The notes under the pieces: generated by a model
The model's database searches: none
What the model was told of the DNA's origin: nothing
What the model saw: the letters and a program-made list of their open reading frames with translations, nothing else
Assembly (NCBI RefSeq): GCF_004341375.1
Contig: NZ_SLXO01000001.1
Span: forward strand, 248,001-312,000
Length of the DNA stretch: 64,000 nucleotides
Direction of reading: 5' to 3'
Source of the DNA: Rhodothalassium salexigens DSM 2132
GTDB taxonomy: Bacteria > Pseudomonadota > Alphaproteobacteria > Sphingomonadales > Rhodothalassiaceae
Made by a program: the position numbers and the translations under genes
In this document: piece by piece, positions 49,065 to 62,214 of the stretch
Layout of the letters: each line of letters starts with the position of its first letter
Position numbering within the stretch: the stretch's first letter is position 1

Positions 49065-50626
49065 TCAGCCCCCTCGCCCGCAGCGGCGGCCGCGGCCTCG
49101 GCCGCCTGCTCCGCCTCGCGCGCGCTTTCGATCGATCGTTCATAGGCCGTGATGGCCGCCTCGTGCTCGGCGAGCAGATTGTCGACCGTCGGCCGCATCA
49201 CGTCGAGCACATTGTTGGGGAACACACCCAGCCACAACACCACCGCCGCCATCGGCACGAACAGGCTTTTCTCGCGCCAGTCCAGGTCAGCCAATGCCTT
49301 GAGGTCGGCCTTTTCCAGCGGCCCGAAGAACACCCGGCGATAGAGGTAAAGCATGTAGACCGCGCCCAGGATGACGCCAAGCGCCGCGACCACGGCGATC
49401 AGGCTGTCGCGCTGGAAGGCGCCCATCATGGACAGGAATTCGCCGATAAACCCGCTGGTCCCCGGCAGGCCCAGCGACGCCAGGGTGAAGATCATGAACA
49501 CCGTGGCATAGGCCGGCATATTGTGCGCCAGGCCGCCATAGCGGGCGATCTCGCGGGTGTGCAGCCGGTCATAGACCACGCCCACGCACAAGAACAACGC
49601 CGCCGAAACCACGCCGTGGCTGAGCATCTGGAACACAGCACCATCAAGGCCCTGATGGTTAAACACGAACAGGCCGATGGTCACATAGCCCATATGGGCG
49701 ACCGAGGAATAGGCGATCAGCTTCTTCATGTCGGTCTGCGCCAGGGCGACCAGCGAGGCATAGACGATGGCCACCATGGACAAGGCGAAGATCAGCCAGC
49801 CCAGTTCGACCGAGGCGACCGGAAACATCGGCAGCGAAAAGCGCAGGAAGCCATAGCCGCCGAACTTCAACAGCACGCCGGCAAGCAGCATCGACCCCGC
49901 GGTCGGCGCCTCCACGTGGGCGTCGGGCAGCCAGGTGTGCACCGGCCACATGGGCATCTTGACCGCGAACGACGCGAAGAAGGCGAGCCACAGCCAGGTC
50001 TGCGCCTCGGGCGGGAAGCGGGTCTGCAGCAAGGTCGGGATGTCGGTCGTGCCGGTGGTCGCGACGATATAGAAGACCGCCACCAGCATGAGCACCGAGC
50101 CCAGGAAGGTGTAGAGGAAGAACTTGAACGCCGCATAGACGCGCCGCACGCCGCCCCACACCCCGATGATCAGGAACATCGGGATCAGGCTGCTCTCGAA
50201 CATCAGGTAGAACAGCACCAGATCGAGCGCCGAGAACACGCCGATCAGCAGCGTTTCCAGGATCAGGAACGCGACCATGTATTCGCGCACCCGATGCTGG
50301 ATCGAGGTCCAACTGGCCAGGATGGCGATCGGCACCAAAAACGCCGACAAGACCACGAACAGCATGGATATGCCGTCGACGCCGAGCTTGTATTGGAACA
50401 GGCCGCCGAACGGGCTGTAGGTCTCGACGAACTGGAAGTCCGCTTGGGATGCGTCGAAATTGATCCACAGCAGGACCGCCAGGGCGAAGGTGAACAGCGA
50501 CGCGTAAAGCGCGGTCGCCCGGATGTTGCGCGCGACGATCTCCTCGGGTCCGCGCAGGAGCAGGATGATGCCCGCGCCCAGCAGAGGCACGAACAGCATC
50601 ACCGACAGGATGGGCCAATCGAGCAT
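49061..50626 (-). CDS. nuoM: NADH-quinone oxidoreductase subunit M
   Basis: A 521-residue antiporter-like proton-channel subunit. [20 protein letters not shown] and [15 protein letters not shown] carry the TM7-8 Lys and the broken helix. The C-terminal ends with a charged Ala/Glu-rich tail. It begins 4 bases from the nuoL stop and overlaps nuoN by four. Confidence 0.97.
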
Positions 50627-50629
50627 GGC

Positions 50630-52579
50630 TCAGAAGCCTCCGCTGTAAAACGCAATGTAGGACACCAGGATGACCACGCCGATCAGCATGGCGAAGGCGT
50701 AGTGATAGACATAGCCCGACTGCACCCGGCGCATCCGCTTGGCGCCGGCGACCAGCGTCCGCGAGACGCCGTCGGGCCCAAGCCCGTCAATGGTCTTCTG
50801 GTCGCCGCCGATCCACAACAGCCGGCCAAGCGCGAATATCGGCCGGACGATCAAGGCCCGGTAGAGCTCGTCGAAGTACCATTTGTTGAGCAGGAACTGA
50901 TACAGCCCCTTGGCCGAGGCCGCCACCTGCCCCGGCAGCTGCGGCGAGCGGATGTAGAACAGCCAGGCCGCCCCAAGCCCCAGGGCCATCATCGCGGTGG
51001 GCAGCCACTCGACCCATTTGGAGACGTGGTGCGCCTTGTCGACCACATCGTGCTCGCCCTGGACGATGCTGCCGGCCCAGAATGCCAGCCGGCCGTCGCC
51101 GACGAACCAGTCCTGGAACGCAAAGCCCGCGAACACCGCGCCGCCGGCCAGCACGAACAGCGGCACCAGCATGACCATGGGGCTTTCGTGGATGTGGCTC
51201 ATCACGTCCTTGGACGCGCGCGGCTTGTTCTCGAAGGTCATGAACATCAGCCGCCAGCTGTAGAAGCTGGTCATGAACGCGGCCGCCACGCCCATGACGA
51301 ACGCGAACAGCGACCCGCCCACTTCGCCGGCATACGCCGCCTCGATCACGATGTCCTTGGAATAGAAGCCCGAAAAGCCGATCAGCCCGGGAATGCCAAA
51401 GCCGGTCAGCGCCAGGGTGCCGACCAGCATCAGCGCCCAGGTGGTTCGCAGGTGCGGGCGCAGGCCGCCCATCTGGCGCATGTCCTGTTCGTCCGACAGG
51501 GCGTGGATCACGCTGCCCGCCGACAGAAACATCAACGCCTTGAAGAAGGCGTGGGTGAACAGGTGGAAGATCCCGGCGCCATAGGCACCGACGCCGAGCG
51601 CGAAGAACATATAGCCAAGCTGCGAACAGGTCGAATAGGCGATCACCCGCTTGATGTCGTTCTGCACCAGCCCCACGGTGGCGGCAAAGAACGCCGTCGC
51701 CGCCCCGATCACCGTGACCACGGCAAGCGCGTCGGGCGCGGCCTCGAACAGCGGGCTCATGCGCGCGACCAGGAACACCCCGGCGGTCACCATGGTGGCG
51801 GCGTGAATGAGCGCCGACACCGGCGTCGGGCCTTCCATGGCGTCGGGCAGCCAGATATGCAGGATCAACTGCGCCGACTTGCCCATGGCGCCGACGAACA
51901 ACAGCAGCGCCACCAAGGTCAGCGCCGGCACGTCATAGCCCACGAAGTCGAGCGTGGTGCCCTTCACCGCGTCCACATTGGCAAAAATGGTGTCGAACTG
52001 CACCGAGCCGAACAGCAGGAAGGTGGCGAAGATGCCCAGCGAATAGCCGAAGTCGCCGATCCGGTTGACCACGAACGCCTTGATCGAGGCGGCGTTGGCG
52101 CTCGGCTTCTGGTACCAGAAGCCGATCAACAGATAGCTCGCCAGACCGACGCCTTCCCAGCCGAAGAACATCTGCACCAGATTGTCGGCGGTCACCAGCA
52201 TCAGCATGGCGAAGGTGAACAGCGACAGATAGGCGAAGAAGCGCGGCTTGGACGGGTCGTGGGCCATATAGCCCACCGAATACCAGTGCACCAGCGCCGA
52301 GACGCCGTTGACCACCACCAGCATCACCGCCGTCAGGGTGTCGACGCGCAAGGCCCAGTCGATGGCCAGGTCGCCGGACTGGATCCAACTGCCCAGCGTC
52401 ACGGTGTGGAAGGCGTCGGGATTGCCCGAGACCTCGAAGAACAGCGCCACCGACAACAGCGCCGACACGGTGACGAAGCTTGACGTCAGCAGCATCGAGC
52501 CCCGGTCGCCGAGCGATTGGCCGGCCAGACCGGCGGCCAGGAAGCCGGCCAGCGGCAGGAAGACGATCAGTTCAATCAT
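50630..52579 (-). CDS. nuoL: NADH-quinone oxidoreductase subunit L
   Basis: A 649-residue subunit with 14 antiporter-like helices plus the long amphipathic lateral helix HL and terminal TM near the C-terminus (VLHY-type region from about 540). [21 protein letters not shown] and [18 protein letters not shown] are the proton-channel motifs. It lies at the distal end of the membrane arm. The gene follows nuoK by 9 bases and precedes nuoM. Confidence 0.97.
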   Translation of the reverse strand: MIELIVFLPLAGFLAAGLAGQSLGDRGSMLLTSSFVTVSALLSVALFFEVSGNPDAFHTVTLGSWIQSGDLAIDWALRVDTLTAVMLVVVNGVSALVHWYSVGYMAHDPSKPRFFAYLSLFTFAMLMLVTADNLVQMFFGWEGVGLASYLLIGFWYQKPSANAASIKAFVVNRIGDFGYSLGIFATFLLFGSVQFDTIFANVDAVKGTTLDFVGYDVPALTLVALLLFVGAMGKSAQLILHIWLPDAMEGPTPVSALIHAATMVTAGVFLVARMSPLFEAAPDALAVVTVIGAATAFFAATVGLVQNDIKRVIAYSTCSQLGYMFFALGVGAYGAGIFHLFTHAFFKALMFLSAGSVIHALSDEQDMRQMGGLRPHLRTTWALMLVGTLALTGFGIPGLIGFSGFYSKDIVIEAAYAGEVGGSLFAFVMGVAAAFMTSFYSWRLMFMTFENKPRASKDVMSHIHESPMVMLVPLFVLAGGAVFAGFAFQDWFVGDGRLAFWAGSIVQGEHDVVDKAHHVSKWVEWLPTAMMALGLGAAWLFYIRSPQLPGQVAASAKGLYQFLLNKWYFDELYRALIVRPIFALGRLLWIGGDQKTIDGLGPDGVSRTLVAGAKRMRRVQSGYVYHYAFAMLIGVVILVSYIAFYSGGF

Positions 52580-52588
52580 GGCGGCCCC

Positions 52589-52897
52589 CTACCCGTTCAT
52601 CACGTTGATGTCTTCGACCTCGATACTGCCGCGATTGCGGAAGTAGACGACCAGGATCGCCAGGCCGATGGCCGCCTCGGCCGCCGCCACCGTCAACACG
52701 AACAGCGCGAAAACCTGGCCCACCAGATCGCCCAGATAGGACGAAAAGGCGACGAAATTGATGTTCACCGACAGCAGGATCAACTCGACGCTCATCAGGA
52801 TGATGATCACGTTCTTCCGGTTGAGGAAGATGCCGAAAATCCCGAGCATGAACAGGATCGCGGCGACGGTCAGATAGTGTGCGAGGCCAATATCCAT
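52589..52897 (-). CDS. nuoK: NADH-quinone oxidoreductase subunit K
   Basis: A 102-residue subunit with three helices, equivalent to mitochondrial ND4[21 protein letters not shown] carries the two membrane-embedded Glu-containing helices (MSVEL and later [10 protein letters not shown]) needed for proton translocation. It pairs with NuoJ, which precedes it by 64 bases. Confidence 0.96.
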   Translation of the reverse strand: MDIGLAHYLTVAAILFMLGIFGIFLNRKNVIIILMSVELILLSVNINFVAFSSYLGDLVGQVFALFVLTVAAAEAAIGLAILVVYFRNRGSIEVEDINVMNG

Positions 52898-52961
52898 GGC
52901 GCGCCTCTCCGATTACCAACAGACAGGGCGGCGGGAGCGGGTTGCTGGGCGCGGGCGCGCC

Positions 52962-53570
52962 TCAAATACCCTCGCCCGTCTTGACTTTCTTGATCTCGAT
53001 CGCGGTTTCCGGCGACCGGGCCAGTTGCTGGGCGATGTTCTGGCGCTTGACGCCGGGGCGCTTGCGCAAGGTCAGCACGATGGCACCGATCATCGCGGTC
53101 AGCAGGATCATGCCCGCAGTCTGGAACACGAACACATAGTCGGTATAGATCAGCTGGCCGAGCGCGCGGGTGTTGGTGACATCCTCGGGCGTCGGCTGGC
53201 GCAGGTTGCCGGCCATCTCAGGGGTCAGCACCCAGGTGCCGACCACGAACACCAGTTCCGCCGCCAGCACCGCGCCGATCAACACGCCGATGGGGAAATA
53301 GCGCAGAAACCCCTCGCGCAGCCGGACGAAGTTGATGTCCAGCATCATCACCACGAACAGGAACAGCACGGCGACCGCGCCCACATAGACAATGACCAAC
53401 AGCATCGCCAGCAACTCAGCGCCGAGCAGCACGAACAGCCCGGCCGAGTTGAAAAAGGCGAGGATCAGAAACAGGACCGAGTGGACGGGATTGCGGGCGG
53501 CAATCACCATCACGGCGGACAGCACCGTCACGCTGGACAGCACATAAAAGACAATCGCAGTCAAACTCAT
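52962..53570 (-). CDS. nuoJ: NADH-quinone oxidoreductase subunit J
   Basis: A 202-residue ND6-like subunit with five helices; the conserved third-helix segment VIVYVGAVAVLFLFVVMMLD is present. It forms part of the central proton-translocating axis with NuoK and NuoH. The C-terminal 30 residues are soluble and charged (RQNIAQQLARSPETAIEIKK). Confidence 0.96.
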   Translation of the reverse strand: MSLTAIVFYVLSSVTVLSAVMVIAARNPVHSVLFLILAFFNSAGLFVLLGAELLAMLLVIVYVGAVAVLFLFVVMMLDINFVRLREGFLRYFPIGVLIGAVLAAELVFVVGTWVLTPEMAGNLRQPTPEDVTNTRALGQLIYTDYVFVFQTAGMILLTAMIGAIVLTLRKRPGVKRQNIAQQLARSPETAIEIKKVKTGEGI

Positions 53571-53636
53571 GGGCGCAGGCCTCGTGAAGGCGGCGGGGAG
53601 TCGCGCGGAGCCGTTTGAAAAGGCCCCGGCGGGGTT

Positions 53637-54125
53637 CTAGCGGTACGGCGCGTCGGCGGCAAGGTTGGCCGCGATCTCGCGTTCCCACCGGTCGCCGTTT
53701 TCCAGCAGCTTTTGCTTGTTATACAGCAGTTCTTCGCGGGTTTCGGTGGCGAACTCGAAATTTGGCCCTTCAACGATCGCATCCACCGGACACGCCTCCT
53801 GGCACAAGCCGCAATAGATGCACTTGACCATGTCGATATCGTATTTGGTGGTGCGTCGGCTGCCGTCTTCGCGCGGCTCGGCCTCGATGGTGATCGCCAG
53901 CGCCGGGCAGATCGCCTCGCACAGCTTGCACGCGATGCAGCGCTCCTCGCCATTGGGATAGCGCCGAAGCGCGTGTTCGCCCCGGAAACGCGGGCTCAAC
54001 CGGCCCTTCTCATACGGGTAGTTGAGCGTCGTCTTGGGCTTGAACATATACCGCAACGTCAAGCCCATGGCCTTGATGAATTCCAGCAGGAACAGGCTCT
54101 TGATGGAACGGTCCAGAAACGCCAT
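53637..54125 (-). CDS. nuoI: NADH-quinone oxidoreductase subunit I
   Basis: A 162-residue ferredoxin-like subunit bearing two [4Fe-4S] clusters (N6a and N6b): [16 protein letters not shown] and [16 protein letters not shown]. The N-terminal helix ([20 protein letters not shown]) anchors it to the membrane arm. It is followed by nuoJ after 66 bases and preceded by an unusually wide 229-bp gap behind nuoH. Confidence 0.97.
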   Translation of the reverse strand: MAFLDRSIKSLFLLEFIKAMGLTLRYMFKPKTTLNYPYEKGRLSPRFRGEHALRRYPNGEERCIACKLCEAICPALAITIEAEPREDGSRRTTKYDIDMVKCIYCGLCQEACPVDAIVEGPNFEFATETREELLYNKQKLLENGDRWEREIAANLAADAPYR

Positions 54126-54354
54126 GGCAGCCTCTCTCTTCGACCTCGCACCGTGCCCCCCACGCCCGCCGCCGGCGCGCGCCCCCTGGGCATCGCGGGC
54201 GGCCCCGGCATGGGGCCCATGGCCTCGGTCTCAATCCCGCCCCTGTACCCCAGGCGGCGGACGATGGCGGGGCCACTGCACCGGCCCCGGATTTCGGTCG
54301 TCATTGTCAGGCCAGGACCGGCGCGCACCCGCCCCGATCCCGGCCGCCTGCGGT

Positions 54355-55395
54355 TCAGCCGGCGGTCCCGGTCAGCAGTGCAACGCCCGAATAGACGAAC
54401 ACGCCAAGCAGCGACAGCGGCAGAAACACCTTCCAGCCCAAGCGCATGAGCTGGTCGTAGCGATACCGTGGCACGCTCGCCTTGACCCACGCGAAGCAGA
54501 AGAAGAACAGGCAGATCTTCAAGAACATCCACACCGGCCCGGGGATCATGTCGAGCGCCGGCACCGGCGCCATCCAGCCGCCGAAGAACAGCACCGAAAT
54601 CATCGCGCACATGAGCAGGATGTTGGCGTATTCGCCAAGCCAGAACAGCGCGAAGGTCATCGACGAATATTCGGTCTGATAGCCGGCGACCAGTTCGGCC
54701 TCGGCCTCGGGCAGATCGAAAGGCGGCCGGTTGGTCTCGGCCAGTGCCGAGATGAAGAAGATCACCGCCATGGGCAGAAGCGGCCAGACGTGCCAGCGCC
54801 AGAAGCCGCCGGCCTGGTTCATCACAATGTCGCTCAGATTGAACGACCCGGTGAACACGATCACGGTCACCAGCACGAAGCCGATGGACACCTCATAAGA
54901 CACCATCTGCGCTGCCGAGCGCAGCCCGCCCAGGAACGCATAGCGCGAATTGGACGCCCAGCCCGACATGATGATGCCATAGACGCCCAGGGACGACACC
55001 GCGAAGATATAAAGAACGCCCACATTGATGTCGGCGAACACCCAGCCCTCGTCCCACGGCACCACCGCCCACGACATCAGCGCCACGGTGAACGACAGGA
55101 ACGGCGCCAGCAGGAACACGCCCTTGTTGGCGCCGGCGGGGATGATGTTTTCCTTGATGAACAGCTTGAGCGCGTCGGCAAACGACTGCAACAGGCCGAA
55201 CGGGCCGACCACATTGGGGCCGCGGCGCAACTGCATGGACGCCCAGATCTTGCGGTCGGCATAAACCGCGAACGCCACCGCCGTCATCACCAGCGTAACC
55301 AGCAACACCATGCCCGAGGTCTTGAGCAGGATTTCCGCCTGCGGCTCGGACAGCGCCAGGGTCGCCATCATCCAATTCTTGAAACTCTCAACCAT
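54355..55395 (-). CDS. nuoH: NADH-quinone oxidoreductase subunit H
   Basis: A 346-residue ND1-like subunit with eight helices at the junction of the quinone-binding and membrane arms. [21 protein letters not shown] (split here as [12 protein letters not shown] and SFADALKLF), [20 protein letters not shown] and [19 protein letters not shown] are hallmark segments, including the Glu-rich E-channel loop. The start MVESFKNWM was chosen: it overlaps the nuoG stop and a GGGAG lies upstream, and it removes a Pro/Arg-rich extension. Confidence 0.96.
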   Translation of the reverse strand: MVESFKNWMMATLALSEPQAEILLKTSGMVLLVTLVMTAVAFAVYADRKIWASMQLRRGPNVVGPFGLLQSFADALKLFIKENIIPAGANKGVFLLAPFLSFTVALMSWAVVPWDEGWVFADINVGVLYIFAVSSLGVYGIIMSGWASNSRYAFLGGLRSAAQMVSYEVSIGFVLVTVIVFTGSFNLSDIVMNQAGGFWRWHVWPLLPMAVIFFISALAETNRPPFDLPEAEAELVAGYQTEYSSMTFALFWLGEYANILLMCAMISVLFFGGWMAPVPALDMIPGPVWMFLKICLFFFCFAWVKASVPRYRYDQLMRLGWKVFLPLSLLGVFVYSGVALLTGTAG

Positions 55396-57448
55396 CGGTG
55401 CCGGTCGCTCCCTGTTCGTCGGCGGCGCCATACTTCAAGGCACTGCACTCGGCCATGGTCTTCGACGCCCGGGCGATCGGGTTGGTGCGATAGAAATCCG
55501 TCACCACCGGCGCGATCGGCCCCGCCTCGACGGTGCCCTGGGCGCCGAACTCGCCCCACTCGGCGGTCGGCTTTTCTTCCAGCACCGCCATGTGCGGGCA
55601 GCGCTCATAGATCGCCTGGCGCAATTGGGTCTGGTTGTCATAGGGCAGCTTGTGGCCCATCACTTCCGACAAGGCGCGCAGGATCTTCCAGTCTTCGCGC
55701 GCCTCGCCCGGCGGGCTGACCGCGCGGAAGCCTTCGACCACCCGGCCCTCGGTGTTCACATAAAGGCCGTTCTTCTCGGTATAGGCGGCGGCGGGCAGGA
55801 TCACGTCGGCGGCCTTGAGCCCGGCGTCGCCATGGCTGCCGATATAGACCGTGAACGCCTTGGCCGCGCGGCTCAGGTCGACCTCGTCGGTGCCCATCAG
55901 GAACAGCGCCTTGACGCCGCCGCTCTCGGCCGCGTCAAGCAGGCCCGCCGCGCCCTCGGGCGTGGTCAGGCCCAAATCCAGCGCACCGACCCGCGCGGCC
56001 GCCGTGTGCAGCACATTAAAGCCGTTCCAGTCGTCGCGCACCAGGCCGTATTTCTCGGCCAGGTCGCGCGCGCGCTTGAGGATCTCGGCGCCGTCGTCGC
56101 GCACCAGCGCGCCTTGGCCGACGATGATCATCGGCCGTTCGGCGGCTTCCAGGCGCTTCGAGAACGGGTGCTTGCCCTGGCGGATCTGGGTCAGGATCGC
56201 GGCGTCGTCGCCCAGTTCCTCGACCGGATAGGTCAGATCGGCCTCGGGCCCGATATGCGCCACCTTCAGGCCCGAATGGCGCGTCGCCTTGAGCAGCCGG
56301 GCGTTGATGATCGACGCCTCGTGGCGCGGGTCGGTGCCGACCAGAAGGCACAGATCGGCCTGTTCGATCCCCTCGATCCCGGTGTTGAACAGATAGCCCG
56401 CGCGCACGCCGCTTTCGAGCTTGGTGCCGTCGGGCCGACCTTCCACCTTGTCGCTGCCAAGCGCGGCCAGCAGGTCGCGACACGCCGCCATGCCCTCCAC
56501 ATCGTTCAGGTCGCCCATGATGGCGGCGATGTCGCTGCCCTTGAGGCCCTTCAGACGCTCGGCGATGGCGGTGAACGCCTCGGCCCAGGTGACCGCGGTC
56601 AACGCGCCGTTCTTATTCACATAAGGACGGTCGAGCCGGCGATATTTGAGCCCGTCATAGGCGAAGCGGGTCTTGTCGGAGATCCACTCCTCGTTCACCG
56701 CCTCGTTGAGCCGCGGCAGGATGCGCATCACTTCGGTGCCCCGGCTGTCGACCCGGATCGACGAGCCGACCGCGTCCATCACGTCCACCGAAGGCGTCTT
56801 GGTCAATTCCCACGACCGGGCGGTGAACGCATAGGGCTTGGAGGTCAGCGCGCCCACCGGGCACAGGTCGATCACATTGCCCTGGAGCTCGCTCTTCATG
56901 GCGTGCTCCAGATAGGTGGTGATCTGGGTATCTTCGCCGCGATAGATGGCACCGAGTTCGGTGACCCCGGCCACTTCCTCGGCGAAACGGATGCAGCGCG
57001 TGCAGTGGATGCAGCGGGTCATGATCGTCTTGATCAGCGGGCCCATATGCTTCTCGGTCACCGCGCGCTTGTTCTCGGCGAAGCGGTTGGTGCCCAGACC
57101 ATAGGCCATGGTCTCGTCCTGCAGATCGCACTCGCCGCCCTGGTCGCAGATCGGGCAGTCGAGCGGGTGGTTGATCAGCAGAAATTCCAGCACGCCCTCG
57201 CGCGCCTTCTTCACCATCTCGGTGTTGGTGCGGATGGTCATGCCATCGGCCGCGGTGATCGCGCACGAGGCGATCGGCTTCGGGCTGTTCTCCATCTCCA
57301 CCAGGCACATGCGGCAGTTGCCGGCGATCGACAGCCGCTCGTGATAGCAAAAGCGGGGGATTTCGAACCCGGCCTCTTCGCAGGCTTGCAGGACCGTGGT
57401 CCCCGGTTCGACCTCCACCTCGATGTCGTTGACGGTCAGTTTCGGCAT
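55388..57448 (-). CDS. nuoG: NADH-quinone oxidoreductase subunit G
   Basis: A 686-residue iron-sulfur subunit of the peripheral arm. The N-terminal 2Fe-2S ferredoxin domain has [20 protein letters not shown], followed by [14 protein letters not shown] and the His-liganded [4Fe-4S] segment [16 protein letters not shown] molybdopterin-oxidoreductase-like domain without cofactor makes up the rest. It is the usual length for alphaproteobacteria. It follows the 62-aa membrane protein by 18 bases and overlaps nuoH. Confidence 0.97.
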   Translation of the reverse strand: MPKLTVNDIEVEVEPGTTVLQACEEAGFEIPRFCYHERLSIAGNCRMCLVEMENSPKPIASCAITAADGMTIRTNTEMVKKAREGVLEFLLINHPLDCPICDQGGECDLQDETMAYGLGTNRFAENKRAVTEKHMGPLIKTIMTRCIHCTRCIRFAEEVAGVTELGAIYRGEDTQITTYLEHAMKSELQGNVIDLCPVGALTSKPYAFTARSWELTKTPSVDVMDAVGSSIRVDSRGTEVMRILPRLNEAVNEEWISDKTRFAYDGLKYRRLDRPYVNKNGALTAVTWAEAFTAIAERLKGLKGSDIAAIMGDLNDVEGMAACRDLLAALGSDKVEGRPDGTKLESGVRAGYLFNTGIEGIEQADLCLLVGTDPRHEASIINARLLKATRHSGLKVAHIGPEADLTYPVEELGDDAAILTQIRQGKHPFSKRLEAAERPMIIVGQGALVRDDGAEILKRARDLAEKYGLVRDDWNGFNVLHTAAARVGALDLGLTTPEGAAGLLDAAESGGVKALFLMGTDEVDLSRAAKAFTVYIGSHGDAGLKAADVILPAAAYTEKNGLYVNTEGRVVEGFRAVSPPGEAREDWKILRALSEVMGHKLPYDNQTQLRQAIYERCPHMAVLEEKPTAEWGEFGAQGTVEAGPIAPVVTDFYRTNPIARASKTMAECSALKYGAADEQGATGTDG

Positions 57449-57466
57449 TGGCGATTGCCCCTCGGC

Positions 57467-57655
57467 TCAAACCCCGTCCCGGCCGCGCTCGGCGGGCCAG
57501 TCGGAGAAAGCGAAAATCCACAAGGCGATCAGGTTGACCACGGGGATCAGGAACAGCAACGACCACGGCCCGGCAAAGCCGGCGCGGCTGACCACCCGCC
57601 AGATCGGCGGAATGATCAGCACCAACACGATGGCCAGTTGCACCAGTCCCGACAT
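57467..57655 (-). CDS. Small two-helix membrane protein between nuoF and nuoG
   Basis: A 62-residue protein starting MSGLVQLAIVLVLIIPPIWR. Helix 1 covers about 3-18, helix 2 about 30-51 (WSLLFLIPVVNLIALWIFAF), and the tail SDWPAERGRDGV is charged. AAGGAGG lies eight bases before the ATG, and the gene fits 17 bases after nuoF and 18 before nuoG, so it is very likely translated. I do not recognise a complex I subunit in it: standard bacterial complex I has no subunit at this position. It could be an assembly or accessory factor, or a passenger. Function unknown. Confidence 0.8.
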   Translation of the reverse strand: MSGLVQLAIVLVLIIPPIWRVVSRAGFAGPWSLLFLIPVVNLIALWIFAFSDWPAERGRDGV

Positions 57656-57672
57656 GCCCGCGCCTCCTTGTC

Positions 57673-58957
<1,285 letters not shown>

Positions 58958-58965
<8 letters not shown>

Positions 58966-59158
58966 GGTCGGCGGTTCCCCTCTCGCCGCTGTGTCCCGAC
59001 GGGCTGCGGGTGAACACGTTCAGCCCCAGCCCGATAATCGCCAACAGGTTGGTCAGCGCCATGACCGCACACTTGACCGTCACCAGTTCCATGGCGATCG
59101 CGAACAAGCCCACGACCCCCGCAGCGTAAAACAGAAATCCCAGACGCTTCAGGGTCAT
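58958..59158 (-). CDS. Small two-helix membrane protein between nuoE and nuoF
   Basis: A 66-residue protein beginning [20 protein letters not shown]. Two hydrophobic helices at about 7-25 and 29-50 are followed by a hydrophilic tail [15 protein letters not shown]. Its ATG overlaps the nuoE stop (ATGA), and its stop overlaps the nuoF start by eight bases, so translation is tightly coupled. GAGG lies seven bases before the ATG. It does not match any standard Nuo subunit I know. A membrane protein here is odd, because NuoE and NuoF both belong to the soluble peripheral arm. Function unknown. Confidence 0.8.
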
Positions 59159-59748
59159 TGCTCCACCTCGGTCAACGAGGTCAGGCCGCCCTCAGGCTCA
59201 GAGCTCCGACGGCCGCGCTGGCTGCCCGGCGGCGGCGTTTCACCCCTGGCCAGGCTCTCCAGGATGCGGGTCATGCCCTGATAGTCCAGGTCTTCGTAAT
59301 AGTCGTCGTTGATCTGCACCGTGGGCGCGTTGCAGCAAGCGCCCAGGCACTCCACCTCGATCAGCGAGAACTGGCCGTCATGGGTGACCTTGCCCTTTTC
59401 GAGCCCGAAATCGTAGCACGCCTTGAGCACCGTGTCGGCGCCGCGCAGCCAGCACGGCGTGGTGCCGCACAACTGGATGTGATAGCGGCCCACCGGGCGC
59501 AGATTGTACATGGTGTAGAAGGTCGCCACCTCCAGCACCTTGATGGTCGGCATATCGAGCACGCCGGCCACATACTCGATCGCCTCACGGCTCAGCCAAC
59601 CGCCATTCTGTCGCTGGGCCAGCCACAACAGCGGCATCACCGCCGATTTCTGGCGGCCGTCGGGATACTTGGCGATGTGCTTGTCGGCTTCGGCCCGGTT
59701 TTCGGCCGTAAACTCGAACGGTCCGCCATCCTGGGTCACGGTCATCAT
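59155..59748 (-). CDS. nuoE: NADH-quinone oxidoreductase subunit E
   Basis: A 197-residue thioredoxin-fold subunit with the [2Fe-2S] cluster N1a. The ligands lie in LCGTTPCWLRG and VECLGACCNAPTVQIND. Before the core is a helical N-terminal region (KSAVMPLLWLAQRQNGGWLS). The C-terminal tail of about 25 residues (PPGSQRGRRSSEPEGG) is variable. The start at 59748 was chosen because AGGAG lies nine bases upstream; a Cys-rich extension upstream was rejected. Confidence 0.96.
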   Translation of the reverse strand: MMTVTQDGGPFEFTAENRAEADKHIAKYPDGRQKSAVMPLLWLAQRQNGGWLSREAIEYVAGVLDMPTIKVLEVATFYTMYNLRPVGRYHIQLCGTTPCWLRGADTVLKACYDFGLEKGKVTHDGQFSLIEVECLGACCNAPTVQINDDYYEDLDYQGMTRILESLARGETPPPGSQRGRRSSEPEGGLTSLTEVEQ

Positions 59749-59794
59749 GGCGACTACTCCTTCACAAGCCTTGCAGGCAGGGCGCGGCGGGCGC

Positions 59795-60982
59795 TCACCG
59801 GTCGACCTCGCCAAACACGACATCCATCGCCCCCAGCACCGCCGGCACGTCGGCCAGCATATGGCCTTTCAGCATATGGTTCATCGACGACAGATGCACG
59901 AACCCCGGCGCGCGGATCTTGCAGCGATAGGGTTTGTTGGTGCCGTCCGACACCAGATAGACGCCGAATTCGCCCTTGGGCGCCTCGACCGCCGCATAAA
60001 CCTCGCCCGCCGGCACCTTGTAGCCCTCGGTATAGAGCTTGAAATGGTGGATCAGCGCCTCCATCGAGCGCTTCATCTCGCCGCGGCGCGGCGGGCCGAC
60101 CTTGCGGTCTTCGGTCATCACCGGGCCGTCGGGCATCTGCTCGATGCACTGTTTCATGATCCGCAGCGATTGGCGCATTTCCTCCATGCGCAGCAGGAAG
60201 CGGTCGTAGCAGTCGCCGTTCTTGCCCACCGGAATGTCGAAATCCATCCGGTCATAGACGTCATAGGGCTGGGCCTTGCGCAGGTCCCAAGCGAGCCCGG
60301 TGGAGCGCAGATTGCTGCCCGACATGCCGAGCGCCATCGCCTCTTCCTGGGTCACAACGCCGATGTCCACATTGCGCTGCTTGAAGATCCGGTTGTCGAC
60401 CAGCAGCGTTTCCACGTCTTCGAGATACTGCGGAAACTGGTCGCACCACGCGTAGATGTCCTGCAACAGATCGGGCGGCAGGTCCTGGTGAACGCCGCCG
60501 GGGCGGAAATACTTGGCGTGCATGCGCGAGCCCGACGCCCGCTCGTAAAAGCCGAGCAGCATCTCGCGCTGGTCCATGCCCCACAGGATCGGCGTCAACG
60601 CGCCCACGTCCATGGCGTGGGTGTTGGTGATCAACAGGTGGCTCATGATCCGGGTCAGTTCGGCATAGAGCACCCGGATATACTGGCCACGCAGCGGCAC
60701 CTCGATATCGGCGGCCTTCTCCACCGCCAGCGCGAAGGCGTGCTCCTGGCACATGGGCGCGCCATAGTCGAGCCGGTCGAAATAGCCCACCGCCTGAAGA
60801 TAGGTCTTGTGCTCGATCAGCTTTTCGGTGCCCCGGTGCAAGAGGCCGATATGCGGATCGGCGCGCTCGATCACCTCGCCGTCGAGTTCGAGCACCAGCC
60901 GCAGCACGCCGTGGGCGGCCGGGTGCTGGGGCCCGAAGTTGAGATTGTAGGACTTGATGTTGATTTCGGACGCTTCGGACAT
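59795..60982 (-). CDS. nuoD: NADH-quinone oxidoreductase subunit D
   Basis: A 395-residue 49-kDa-type subunit that forms the quinone cavity with Nuo[21 protein letters not shown] near the N-terminus and [20 protein letters not shown] contain the conserved His residues near the quinone site; the C-terminus ends DVVFGEVDR as in other NuoD proteins. The start codon adjoins the nuoC stop, which it overlaps by one base. Confidence 0.98.
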   Translation of the reverse strand: MSEASEINIKSYNLNFGPQHPAAHGVLRLVLELDGEVIERADPHIGLLHRGTEKLIEHKTYLQAVGYFDRLDYGAPMCQEHAFALAVEKAADIEVPLRGQYIRVLYAELTRIMSHLLITNTHAMDVGALTPILWGMDQREMLLGFYERASGSRMHAKYFRPGGVHQDLPPDLLQDIYAWCDQFPQYLEDVETLLVDNRIFKQRNVDIGVVTQEEAMALGMSGSNLRSTGLAWDLRKAQPYDVYDRMDFDIPVGKNGDCYDRFLLRMEEMRQSLRIMKQCIEQMPDGPVMTEDRKVGPPRRGEMKRSMEALIHHFKLYTEGYKVPAGEVYAAVEAPKGEFGVYLVSDGTNKPYRCKIRAPGFVHLSSMNHMLKGHMLADVPAVLGAMDVVFGEVDR

Positions 60983-61596
60983 CAGGACGGCTCCGCCGTA
61001 TCGGCCTTCTCATCACCGGGCAGGATGTATTCCGCCCCTTCCCACGGGCTCAGAAAGTCGAACTCGCGAAATTCCTGACCCAATTGCACGGGCTCGTAGA
61101 CCACCCGCTTGAGTTCCTCGGAATAGCGCACCTCGACGAAGCCGGTCAGCGGGAAGTCCTTGCGCAGCGGATGGCCCTGGAAGCCATAGTCGGTGAGGAT
61201 GCGGCGCAGGTCCGGGTGGCCGGAAAACAGCACGCCGAACATGTCCCAAACCTCGCGCTCGAACCAGTTGGCGGACGGAAACACCCCGGTCACCGACGGG
61301 ATCGGCGTCTCGTCGTCGGCCTTGAGCTTGACCCGGATGCGCTGGTTCAGGTGCATGGACAACAGATGGTACACAACGTCGAACCGTTTCGGCCGCTCGG
61401 GGTAATCGACCCCGCACACATCCACCAGGATGCGAAACCGGCACTCGGAATTGTCGCGCAGGAAGGTCATCAACTCGACCAACCGATCCGGCCCGGCCTC
61501 GACCGTCAGTTCGCCCTTGGCGATATGGAACCCGTCGACCGTGTCGCTGAACGCCGACTGGATCAATTCGCCCAATTGTCGCAACGCTTTGGACAT
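60982..61596 (-). CDS. nuoC: NADH-quinone oxidoreductase subunit C
   Basis: A 204-residue 30-kDa-type subunit of the connecting arm. ICRV-type core ([19 protein letters not shown]), [19 protein letters not shown] and [20 protein letters not shown] match the family signature. It is separate from NuoD, unlike the fused enterobacterial NuoCD. Cytoplasmic face, no cofactor. Confidence 0.97.
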   Translation of the reverse strand: MSKALRQLGELIQSAFSDTVDGFHIAKGELTVEAGPDRLVELMTFLRDNSECRFRILVDVCGVDYPERPKRFDVVYHLLSMHLNQRIRVKLKADDETPIPSVTGVFPSANWFEREVWDMFGVLFSGHPDLRRILTDYGFQGHPLRKDFPLTGFVEVRYSEELKRVVYEPVQLGQEFREFDFLSPWEGAEYILPGDEKADTAEPS

Positions 61597-61659
61597 CGCT
61601 GCTCCCTCACTCCCTTAACCCGGGACCGGCCGCCTGCGCGACCGCCGGACAGACCTTGC

Positions 61660-62214
61660 TCAGCGCACCAGGGTGCCGCTACGGCGGATTTTGCGTTGCA
61701 ATTGCAAGATCCCATACAACAGCGCTTCCGCCGTCGGCGGGCAGCCGGGCACATAGATATCCACCGGCACGATGCGGTCGCAGCCGCGCACCACCGAATA
61801 GCTATAGTGGTAATAGCCGCCGCCATTGGCGCAACTGCCCATGGACACCACATAGCGCGGCTCGGACATCTGATCGTACACCTTGCGCAGCGCCGGGGCC
61901 ATCTTGTTGCACAGCGTGCCGGCGACGATCATCACGTCCGACTGCCGCGGCGACGCGCGCGGGGCCGCGCCGAAGCGTTCGAGGTCATAGCGCGGCATGT
62001 TGGTGTGCATCATCTCGATGGCGCAGCAGGCGAGCCCGAAGGTCATCCACCACAGCGAGCCGGTGCGCGCCCAATGCACCAAATCCTCGGCATTGGTGAC
62101 CAGAAAGCCCTTATCGGACAATTCTTTGTTGAGATCGCCGTAAAACTGGTCACGGGGCAAGTCGTCGGCCAGGACGGCACCGCCCTGAGCCGGCTTGGCG
62201 GTGTCTACTCCCAT
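61660..62214 (-). CDS. nuoB: NADH-quinone oxidoreductase subunit B
   Basis: A 184-residue PSST-type subunit holding cluster N2, the last iron-sulfur cluster before quinone. [12 protein letters not shown] gives the tandem Cys pair, and [18 protein letters not shown] and [16 protein letters not shown] give the other ligands. The ATG at 62214 was chosen because GGGAG lies eight bases upstream and it begins just after the nuoA stop; an earlier GTG would overlap nuoA. Confidence 0.97.
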   Translation of the reverse strand: MGVDTAKPAQGGAVLADDLPRDQFYGDLNKELSDKGFLVTNAEDLVHWARTGSLWWMTFGLACCAIEMMHTNMPRYDLERFGAAPRASPRQSDVMIVAGTLCNKMAPALRKVYDQMSEPRYVVSMGSCANGGGYYHYSYSVVRGCDRIVPVDIYVPGCPPTAEALLYGILQLQRKIRRSGTLVR

